Positions 18,020 to 25,493 of a stretch of DNA of 64,000 nucleotides are shown here, piece by piece. The translations under genes and the position numbers were made by a program. The notes under the pieces were generated by a model. It did not search any database. It was not told the origin of the DNA and saw nothing but the letters and a program-made list of their open reading frames with translations. Position 1 is the first letter of the stretch. Each line of letters begins with the position of its first letter. Where the stretch lies: assembly GCF_016905445.1 (NCBI RefSeq), contig NZ_JAFEXF010000010.1, positions 1 to 64,000 on the forward strand. Direction: 5' to 3'. The stretch is from Streptomyces sp. G44 (GTDB lineage Bacteria > Actinomycetota > Actinomycetes > Streptomycetales > Streptomycetaceae).

Positions 18020-21000
18020 CTACGGCGTGACCTTCTCGATCTGCACGCTGCCGTTGCCCGCGACCGTGCCGCCCGCGTTGAGCAGGGACACCTCGCCGAA
18101 CAGCTCACGGCCCTCGGCGGCCGGGGCCTTCGCCTCGACGGCGGCCTCGACCCGCGCCGAGTCGCCGCTGCCGAGCTTCACGCGCTTCGCCTCGTCGACC
18201 GCGACCTTGCCGAGCGTGTCCGAGAAGAACACGTCCCGGTAGTCGTAGGCGGTCGAGCCGGTCGGCACCGAGTAGCCCACGACCTCGATCGTGTACGTAC
18301 CGGCGGCCGGCTTCGTCAGGCTCACGGACTCCTCCGAGTCGCCCTCCGCCGACGAACCGACGACCTTGCCGTCCTTCTTGACGGCCAGGTCCAGGTCGGC
18401 GGCGACATCGGCCGGCGAGCCGATGACGACGTCGAGCCGCTCGGCGCCCGCGGGCACGTCCACCGTGGTGGTCTGCGTGGCGCCCTGGCCGATGGTGGGC
18501 CGCGCCGACTTGGCGGAGCCGAGTGAGCCGCCCTTCAGCGTGCCCTCGACCGCGGCGAACTTGTTCGTGGCCTTCCAGGCGACGGGCGCCGGGGTGCCGA
18601 CCTTCGCCTCGGGGACCGTCTGCACGGCCGGGTCGAAGTCGACGCCGAGCGCGGAGACCTTCAGCTCGTAGGGGTTGTCGAGCAGCGGCGAGGTGCGGCG
18701 CGACTCGACCTCGATCTCCCAGACGCCGGGCTGCGGCTCCGCGTACGCGCGCAGGTCCGGGCGGCAGGTGTTGGCCGGGTTCTCGTAGTTCGGGTAGCAG
18801 CCGATCGACGACGTGGAGTCGACCGGGACGCCGTAGGGGTGCACGGCGATGAACCGCGTCTGGCTCTTGCCCTTCAGTCCGCCGAGGGCGACCTCCAGGG
18901 ACTTGGCGCCCTGCGGGACGGTGACGAAGTACGACGTGGTGCTGTTGCGCTGCACCGAGCCGTCCGCCTCGAACGTGAACGACGGCTCGGCGAGCGTCTC
19001 CGCGACGACGACGGTCGACATGATCTGCCGGTCGACGCCCTCGGTGCGCTCGTCGTCGACGGTGAGGATCGCGCTGTGCAGACCGGCGGAGGCGGCCTTC
19101 GCCTGGACCTTGACGGTGACCGGCTTGTTCAGCGGCAGCGTGATGTCGTCGTCGCCGAGCAGGCGGAACGTCTTGTCGTGGTTGTTGACGAGGTCCAGCT
19201 CGTGGCGGACGCCGCGGTCCGGGCCCGAGGTGCGGGTGATCGTCACGTCGTACGTCCGCTTCTGGCCGGTCCGCAGGCCGCCCTCACGGTCGTAGATGCC
19301 GGTGCCCGGCTTCTTCAGCTCCTGATCCAGGGCGGTGTCGACCGGGGCCTGCACGGTGTACGTGTGGGCCTTCGCGCCGTCCTCGATGGCCTCCCAGGCG
19401 TCGACCACGTCGATCAGGCCGGTGCCCTGGGCGTACGCCTGCTCGCCGCGGATGCGGTCCGCGGTCGAGGTGAGCGCCGTGCGCAGGCCGGCCGGGGTCA
19501 GGGCGACCTTCTCGCGCTTGGCGGCGGAGAGCAGCAGCGCCGAGGCGCCCGCGGCCTGCGGGGAGGCCATCGAGGTGCCCTGGAGCATCGAGTAGCCGGC
19601 GGGGAGCCGGTAGCCGGCCTCGGCGACCGGGGATCCCGGCAGCCAGGTCTGCGTGGTGTTGATGGACGAGCCGGGCGCCGAGATGACCGGCGTGAAGCCG
19701 CCGTCCTCGCGCGGGCCGCGCGAGGAGAAGTTCATCATCGCGTACTTCTTCTCCACGACGGAGCCGTAGTTGGCGGCCCAGGTCTCCTTGGAGATCGAGG
19801 CGCCGACGGAGATGACCTTGTCGGCGAGGCTGGGGTCGCCGATGGTGTTCGCGCCGGGGCCGGAGTTGCCCGCGGAGATCACCAGCTGCACGCCGTAGGT
19901 GTCGATGAGGCGCGTGTACAGCTCGGCGCGCGCGTTGTTGCCGTCGTTGAGGGCGGGCAGGCCGCCGATCGACATGTTGACGATGTCGACGCCGCGCTTG
20001 GTGACGAGGTCGATCATGCCCTCGGTGAGCGCGACGTTGGTGCAGCCGCCGGTCCAGGTGCAGGCGCGCGAGGAGACCAGCTTGGCGCCGGGGGCGGCGC
20101 CATTCATCTTGCCGCCGAACAGGCCGTTGGCCGCGGTGATGCCCGCTACGTGTGTGCCGTGCTCGGACTCGATGACGCCGATGTTGACGAAGTCGGCCTT
20201 CTTGCCGACCCAGTCGCCGCCGTAGGGGTCGGTGGGCACGTCCTTGCGGATCTCGACGACGAACGGCACGCGCTCGACGACGTCGGTCGCCGGGTCGTCC
20301 TTGCCGAAGTAGGCGACCTGGTGGCCGTCCTTGTACGGCTTCATCGTCTCGTCGTCGGTGAAGTCGTTGTTGTCGTTCAGGTCGACGCGGACGGTCCCGG
20401 CCGCCGCGTCGTACAGGAGGCCCCAGCTGTCGGTGGTGTCGCCGTCGCGGTTGATGTCGCCCTTGGCGTCGCCGCCCGTGGTGGCCGACTCGCGGAAGCG
20501 GTTGACCTGGAAGGAGCCCGCGGGGGCCTTCCAGGTCTTGCCGTCCCAGGTGAAGGTGGGCCCGCTGACCGCGTCGGTCATGCGGCGCCAGGTGCCGTCG
20601 GCGTCCACGATCGGGTCGGTCGCCGTCACCCAGTCGGTGATCTTGCGCTCGCCGGTGGTGGTCTTCCGCAGCGCCGGGTGGCCGAGGTCGACACCGGAGT
20701 CCAGGACGCCGATGGTGACGCCGCGGCCGTCGGCCTTCGGGTGCTTCCGCACGAAGTCGACGGCGCCCGTCTCGGCGGACGGGTTGTACGGGTTCTTCGC
20801 CGGGGTGTTCTTGCCCGGACCCGGATACGTGCCCTCCGCCGCGGTCTTCGCGCCCTTGGCGCGGTCGGCGGCGGGCGTCGGGTCGTCCAGCTCGATCTCG
20901 TGGCGCAGGTCGATCGCGTGCACGGACGACAGCTTCGCTGCGGACTTGATCGCGGCGTCGGCCCTGCCGGTCGGCACGGTGGCGCGGACGTAGCCGAGCT

Positions 21001-21319
21001 TGTCGTACGTGCGGCCGACCGAGCCGCCCTTGACGGCGTCGAGCTGGTCGGCCACCCGCTCGGTGGCGCCGGGCGCGGTGGCGACCATCATCGTGACGGT
21101 CTTGTCGCCGTCCGCCTTGGCCTCGGCGAGCAGGTCGGCGTCGGCCGGGCCGAGCTTGCCCGCGGCCGACTTGGGCTCGGGCACGGGCGTCTCGTCCGCC
21201 GCGAAGGCCATGGGGGCGGCCCCGGTCGCGCAGAGCGCGGCCGTGAGGCCGATGGCTATCGCGAGGCGGGGTGCGCGTCCGGAGACCGGAGGTCTCGCGC
21301 TGGAACTGGATCTGGGCAT
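18020..21319 (-). CDS. Secreted S8 subtilisin-like peptidase, TPPII-like architecture
   Basis: About 1,100 aa with a signal peptide (RLAIAIGLTAALCATGAAPM ... AFAADE) and a prodomain-like region to about residue 190. Counted from the ATG at 21325, the catalytic residues are Asp209 (GVLDSGVDLGH), His389 (SEHGTHVAG), oxyanion Asn487 (SAGNSGPG) and Ser585 (QGTSMASPQ). About 180 residues separate Asp and His, where simple subtilisins have roughly 30-40; tripeptidyl-peptidase II has such an insertion. The insert contains acidic, calcium-loop-like stretches (DINRDGDTTDSW, DLNDNNDFTDDE). The C-terminal half is beta-rich, probably accessory domains. The second ATG (21319) is preferred because AGGG lies six bases before it. 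It probably degrades extracellular peptides or proteins. Confidence 0.92.
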   Translation of the reverse strand: MPRSSSSARPPVSGRAPRLAIAIGLTAALCATGAAPMAFAADETPVPEPKSAAGKLGPADADLLAEAKADGDKTVTMMVATAPGATERVADQLDAVKGGSVGRTYDKLGYVRATVPTGRADAAIKSAAKLSSVHAIDLRHEIELDDPTPAADRAKGAKTAAEGTYPGPGKNTPAKNPYNPSAETGAVDFVRKHPKADGRGVTIGVLDSGVDLGHPALRKTTTGERKITDWVTATDPIVDADGTWRRMTDAVSGPTFTWDGKTWKAPAGSFQVNRFRESATTGGDAKGDINRDGDTTDSWGLLYDAAAGTVRVDLNDNNDFTDDETMKPYKDGHQVAYFGKDDPATDVVERVPFVVEIRKDVPTDPYGGDWVGKKADFVNIGVIESEHGTHVAGITAANGLFGGKMNGAAPGAKLVSSRACTWTGGCTNVALTEGMIDLVTKRGVDIVNMSIGGLPALNDGNNARAELYTRLIDTYGVQLVISAGNSGPGANTIGDPSLADKVISVGASISKETWAANYGSVVEKKYAMMNFSSRGPREDGGFTPVISAPGSSINTTQTWLPGSPVAEAGYRLPAGYSMLQGTSMASPQAAGASALLLSAAKREKVALTPAGLRTALTSTADRIRGEQAYAQGTGLIDVVDAWEAIEDGAKAHTYTVQAPVDTALDQELKKPGTGIYDREGGLRTGQKRTYDVTITRTSGPDRGVRHELDLVNNHDKTFRLLGDDDITLPLNKPVTVKVQAKAASAGLHSAILTVDDERTEGVDRQIMSTVVVAETLAEPSFTFEADGSVQRNSTTSYFVTVPQGAKSLEVALGGLKGKSQTRFIAVHPYGVPVDSTSSIGCYPNYENPANTCRPDLRAYAEPQPGVWEIEVESRRTSPLLDNPYELKVSALGVDFDPAVQTVPEAKVGTPAPVAWKATNKFAAVEGTLKGGSLGSAKSARPTIGQGATQTTTVDVPAGAERLDVVIGSPADVAADLDLAVKKDGKVVGSSAEGDSEESVSLTKPAAGTYTIEVVGYSVPTGSTAYDYRDVFFSDTLGKVAVDEAKRVKLGSGDSARVEAAVEAKAPAAEGRELFGEVSLLNAGGTVAGNGSVQIEKVTP

Positions 21320-21325
21320 CGGCAT

Positions 21326-21692
21326 CCCTGTACGTGAGGGTCGGGAGGAGGGTCCATACGGCCCGGAGTCCGCGAAGGTCCGGAATCCGGGACCGGATGA
21401 CCGCTCAGCTTTACGTAAGTGACAGCTCTTTGGGGAGAGTTGTCCGAGCCGTGATCAGGGCGTGACGCAATTCCGCCATACGCCATGGCGGAAAAGGCGG
21501 TGTATAGGGGGACTTGGACCTACTGCTCTCGGCCGCCGCCACCGCACGTGCCGAGGCGCACCGGAAGGGACGCGGGGAACGGCGCGCCCGGCCACGAAGC
21601 ACCCGCGCTCGATCCGCTCGGCGAGCCCCCGGCGGTGGTCCCACCCTGAGCACTCTCCTGCCAATCCGGCCGTGGGCGACTAGCGTCGGTCT
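21326..21692. promoter_or_regulatory. Divergent subtilase/Nudix promoter region with inverted repeat
   Basis: 367 bases without a gene. TTCCGCCAT (21471-21479) pairs perfectly with ATGGCGGAA (21485-21493) around ACGCC, a plausible operator. On the minus strand CTTACGTAAAG (about 21410-21420) offers a TTACGT -10 for the subtilase. On the plus strand TAGCGT (21681-21686) lies six bases before the Nudix GTG. Confidence 0.5.
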
Positions 21693-22181
21693 GTGCACAA
21701 GGAACTCAGGGTGGCGGCCTACGCCGTATGCGTACGCGACGGACAGGTCCTGCTCGCCCGCTGGGTGGCGGGCGACGGCAGCAAACGCTGGACGCTGCCC
21801 GGCGGCGGCATGGACCACGGCGAGGACCCCTACGACACCGTGATCCGCGAGGCCGACGAGGAGACCGGCTACGTCGTCGAACCGGTGGCGCTCCTCGGCG
21901 TCGACTCCCTGCGCCGCCGCTACCCCCGCAGGCTCGGCGCCGTCGCCGACTTCCACGGGCTGCGCATCCTGTACGAGGGCCGGGTCACCGGCGGCGAACT
22001 GCGCCACGAGACCGACGGCTCCACGGACCTCGCGGCCTGGCACCCCCTGGAGTCCGTCGCGGACCTCGACCGCGTCGGACTCGTCGACATCGGCCTGGAA
22101 CTGTGGCGCGCCCGCCCCAGCGACGGCCACCTCCCCGACGGCGCCGGCGGCCCCGGCCCCGACCGCGGTCCCGGCCGTTGA
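21693..22181 (+). CDS. Nudix hydrolase
   Basis: 162 aa cytoplasmic pyrophosphohydrolase. The Nudix box G-x5-E-x7-REUXEEXGU is intact: GGGMDHGEDPYDT followed by VIREADEETGY. It begins with a beta strand (LRVAAYAVCVRDGQVLLARW) typical of MutT-like folds, and ends in a disordered Gly/Pro/Asp tail. Members hydrolyse oxidised nucleotides, NADH or nucleotide sugars; the substrate is not evident. The GTG start has no ribosome site but sits six bases after TAGCGT, so the mRNA is probably leaderless. Confidence 0.92.
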   Translation: MHKELRVAAYAVCVRDGQVLLARWVAGDGSKRWTLPGGGMDHGEDPYDTVIREADEETGYVVEPVALLGVDSLRRRYPRRLGAVADFHGLRILYEGRVTGGELRHETDGSTDLAAWHPLESVADLDRVGLVDIGLELWRARPSDGHLPDGAGGPGPDRGPGR

Positions 22182-22437
22182 CCCTCCGCAGCGCCTCCCC
22201 TTCCCCGGAAGGTGAACACGGAGTGACCGCTTCCTCTCCGCCCGGGAAGAGGTGCGTGACCGCACAGGGCGCCCGGTGATCCACGTACGGTGATCGGCGC
22301 CGGTCGTTGCGGTCTCGTTCACACGCAGGCCACCCCCGATGCCAACGATCCAGTGAGAGCGGGAAGTCCACGGGCCGCACTCCGGCCCCGGCCCCCCGCG
22401 ACCACTGTCGACGCGTTCGCACCCGGGGAGACCGCGC
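22182..22437. other. Intergenic region before the phosphoesterase gene
   Basis: 256 bases without a recognisable gene. It contains two GTGATC direct repeats near 22277-22292 and several GTGACCGC words near 22223 and 22256. No promoter could be assigned with confidence. Confidence 0.4.
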
Positions 22438-24207
22438 ATGCCGCGCATACGCTCTGTCGCCACCGCACCCGCCACGGTCCGCCTCGACCGCCGCTCCGTC
22501 CTCGCCGCCACCGGAGCGATCACCCTCTCCGCCGGGATCGGCTACGCGCTGGGCCCGGGCGCGAGCTCGGGCAACGCCGCGCCCTCGGGCCACGCCACCG
22601 TGCCCCGCTCCCGCCCGGCGCCCGCCGCGCCCCTCATGCCGTACAAGAACGGCACCACCCTGCTCACCGTCGCCGCCCCGCGCGGCACCTCCGGCTACCG
22701 GCGGCTCGGCGACGGCCCCGCCTGGCCGCGCGTCGTACGCGGCGACCTCGCGGCGGCGAAGCCGGGCCGGGAAGGGCGCAGGACCGCGCTCGCCGCCTTC
22801 GTGCAATTCACCGACCTGCACCTCGTCGACGTGCAACACCCGCTGCGGTACGAGTACTTGCGCGCGCAGACGGCCAGCGCCTGGCGGCCCCACGAGTCGC
22901 TGTCGGTGGCCGGCGCGGTCGCCCTCGTCGAGCGCGTCAACGCCCTGCGCGGCGCGCCCGCCACCGGTGCCCCGCTGCACTGCGTCGTCACGACCGGCGA
23001 CAACACCGACAACAACTCGCGCGCGGAACTCGACTGGTACCTGAAGGTGATGAGCGGCGGCCGCATCACCCCCAACACCGGCGACCCGCGCCGCTACGAA
23101 GGCGTGCAGGACAGCGGCCTCAAGCTGTACTGGCACCCGGACGACGCCCTGCGCGACGCCGACAAGGCGCGCGGCTTCCCGCGCCTGCACGGCTTCCTCG
23201 ACGCCGCCGTCCGCGAGGTCAACAGCCCCGGCCTCGGCCTGCCCTGGTACTCCACGGTCGGCAACCACGACGCGCTGCCCGGCGGCTGCTGGGCGCCGAG
23301 GGACTCGTACCTCACCGAGTTCGCCGTCGGCGGGAAGAAGCTGATGTCCCTCGACGAGACGCGCGGCGCCGCCCTGTGGAAGGCCGTGAAGAAGGGCCGC
23401 GACCCCAAGGGCGCCCACTTCAAGGAGCTGCTGAAGAGCGAGGCACGGCGCATGCGGTCCGTCACGCCGGACGCGTCGCGGGCGCCCTTCACCCCCGCCG
23501 AGTACGTCAAGGCGCACCTGGACCCCGCCCACAAGGGCCGCGGGCCCGTCGGCCACGGCTACACCGAGGAGAACCTGGCGTCCGCCACCCAGTACTACTC
23601 GTTCCGGATCAGCGACGACGTGCTCGGCATCAGCCTGGACAGCACCGACCCCGGCGGCCACTACGAGGGTTCGCTCGGCACCGCCCAGCTGCGCTGGCTG
23701 GACCGTGAGCTGACGGCCAACGAACGGCGCGACGGCGGACCCTCGTACGTCGTCGTCTTCAGTCACCACACCAGCCGCACCATGCGCAATCTCCGCCACG
23801 ACCCGGCGCGCCCCGGCGAGGCCCGGCACGGCGGCGAGGAGATGCTTGCCCTGCTCGGCCGCCACCGCTCCGTGCTCGCCTGGGTCAACGGCCACAGCCA
23901 CAAGAACGCGATCACCCCGCACCGCACCCCGCACGGCTCCTTCTGGGAGGTCTCCACCGCCTCCCACATCGATTTCCCGCAGCTCGCGCGGGTCGTCGAG
24001 ATCGCCGACAACCACGACGGCACCGTCTCCCTCTTCACCACGCTCATCGAATCCGCCGCCCCGCACCGCACGGATTTCACCGACCTCTCCCAGACGGGCC
24101 TGGCCGCGCTCTACCGCGAGCTGTCCTTCAACGCCCCGGGCGCGAGGCCCGCGCTGGGCGGTGAGGCGGGGGACCGGAACACGGAACTGGTGCTGCGCAA
24201 AGGCTGA
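22438..24207 (+). CDS. Tat-exported metallophosphoesterase (TIGR03767-like)
   Basis: 589 aa, ATG with GGGGAG six bases upstream. A twin-arginine signal is present (RLDRRSVLAATGAITLSAGI). The calcineurin-like metal site is complete: FTDLHLVD (D-x-H), TTGDNTDNN (GD-x-x-D), GNHD, FSHHTS and NGHSHKN. Length and a long insert between the GDNTDN and GNHD motifs fit the PPA1498/TIGR03767 group of actinobacterial phosphoesterases. The enzyme should act outside the membrane on a phosphate ester; its physiological substrate is unknown. No pho-box-like direct repeats were seen upstream. Confidence 0.88.
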   Translation: MPRIRSVATAPATVRLDRRSVLAATGAITLSAGIGYALGPGASSGNAAPSGHATVPRSRPAPAAPLMPYKNGTTLLTVAAPRGTSGYRRLGDGPAWPRVVRGDLAAAKPGREGRRTALAAFVQFTDLHLVDVQHPLRYEYLRAQTASAWRPHESLSVAGAVALVERVNALRGAPATGAPLHCVVTTGDNTDNNSRAELDWYLKVMSGGRITPNTGDPRRYEGVQDSGLKLYWHPDDALRDADKARGFPRLHGFLDAAVREVNSPGLGLPWYSTVGNHDALPGGCWAPRDSYLTEFAVGGKKLMSLDETRGAALWKAVKKGRDPKGAHFKELLKSEARRMRSVTPDASRAPFTPAEYVKAHLDPAHKGRGPVGHGYTEENLASATQYYSFRISDDVLGISLDSTDPGGHYEGSLGTAQLRWLDRELTANERRDGGPSYVVVFSHHTSRTMRNLRHDPARPGEARHGGEEMLALLGRHRSVLAWVNGHSHKNAITPHRTPHGSFWEVSTASHIDFPQLARVVEIADNHDGTVSLFTTLIESAAPHRTDFTDLSQTGLAALYRELSFNAPGARPALGGEAGDRNTELVLRKG

Positions 24208-24312
24208 GAACGGCTCGTGACGGCCGACCCGGCGGCTCGCGGCGATGAAGACCACCGTGCCCGCGGGACACAGCACAGGATGCGGGGGTGAAGGGACAGC
24301 CCAGGCCGCGCG

Positions 24313-25374
24313 CTACCTGGGCAGCACCACGACATACGCCGCCGGGTCGCGCTCCGTCGCCGCCATCAGGGCGGTCCGCACCACGGTCGCCTGCTGCTCC
24401 GCCGAGTCCCGGAGCTTCTTCGGGGTGATGTGGACGACGGTGACGCCGAGCCCCTCCAGGTGCTCGCGCTTGCGGGCGTACTCGGACCACAGCGCGTCGT
24501 CGTCCTGGCCCAGGCCCTGGCGGGGCGCCCGGGTGTCGAGCCGCAGGGCGACGGCGTGGTCGGGCCAGTAGGCGTCGACACCGCCGAGGTGCGGGCCGCC
24601 GGGCAGCCGCAGGTCGACGTTCCACACCGGGTCGGGCAGGCCGTGCTCGGCCACCAGCCGGTACAGCCGCTCCTCCGCGATGGCCCGCCCCTCGGCGAGC
24701 AGCGAGTCCACGGCGTCCACGACGTGCGGCAGGTTCAGCAGTCGGGCGTTGCTCAACTCCCTGACGACCGCCGCGGGTTCGCAGTGCCCGCCGCGCACCG
24801 CCTCACCGAGCAGCCGGCGCACCATCTCCGCATCGGTGAGCTGCGCCACCGCGTCGGCCAGGGCGCGCGGCACCGGGGCCACCGGAACCCCCGTGACCTG
24901 CTGCGGAGCCGGCAGCCCGACACCGCGCACGAGCCGCGCGAACCCGGTGGAACGCAGGCGGCGGGTGTGGGGCACCAGGACGTCGATGCGGTCCAGGGAC
25001 GGCAGCGGGGGAGCCGACGAGAAACGGTGCAGGGTGAGCGCCGCGAGGCCCGTGATCATCGCGTCGGTGTGCGGGGCGTGCAGCTGGCCCGGCGCGGGCT
25101 GGGCGGGCACGGCGCGGGCCTCGCGGGACGGCCGGCGCCCCGCGTAGAGCAGGGCGCCGTGCAGCCGCTCCTCGCTGGTCGGCGGACCGGGGTGCAGCAG
25201 GCAGACGCCCGGCAGGAGCTGCCGCCAGGGACCGCCGGGCCGGCAGTGCGCGCCCGCGTCCGCGGCGGAGACGCCGTGCTCGCGGAGCTGGGCGGTGCTC
25301 AGGACGCGGGGCCGGATGTCGGCGAGGTGCCGGGGGGAGAGGGGAGCGGGGGGGACCGGGAAGTCGTGGCTCAT
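24313..25374 (-). CDS. AbiEi-like N-domain fused to degenerate DUF559-type nuclease fold
   Basis: 353 aa. Residues 20-75 (PRVLSTAQLREHGVSAADAG ... PWRQLLPGVCLLHPG ... RLHGALLYAG) match the winged-helix AbiEi-4 antitoxin-like domain. The C-terminal 110 residues (VWNVDLRLPGG, HLGGVDAYWPDHAVALRLDT, YARKREHLEGLGVTVVHITP) follow the plan of very-short-patch-repair/DUF559 nucleases. Where active members have an acidic 'VEYDG' strand, however, this one reads VALRLDT, so catalysis is doubtful. No AbiEii toxin gene is adjacent. Such orphan proteins are common in Streptomyces and uncharacterised. Confidence 0.65.
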   Translation of the reverse strand: MSHDFPVPPAPLSPRHLADIRPRVLSTAQLREHGVSAADAGAHCRPGGPWRQLLPGVCLLHPGPPTSEERLHGALLYAGRRPSREARAVPAQPAPGQLHAPHTDAMITGLAALTLHRFSSAPPLPSLDRIDVLVPHTRRLRSTGFARLVRGVGLPAPQQVTGVPVAPVPRALADAVAQLTDAEMVRRLLGEAVRGGHCEPAAVVRELSNARLLNLPHVVDAVDSLLAEGRAIAEERLYRLVAEHGLPDPVWNVDLRLPGGPHLGGVDAYWPDHAVALRLDTRAPRQGLGQDDDALWSEYARKREHLEGLGVTVVHITPKKLRDSAEQQATVVRTALMAATERDPAAYVVVLPR

Positions 25375-25493
25375 GCCCCGGTCGTTCCCGCCCCCGCTCC
25401 GCCCCCTAACCGCTGTTACACACTCGTCGACAAACACGGACAAGCTCGCCCTAAAGCACGGACGTTCGACTGCCGATGAGTCTCCGTCCCGGC

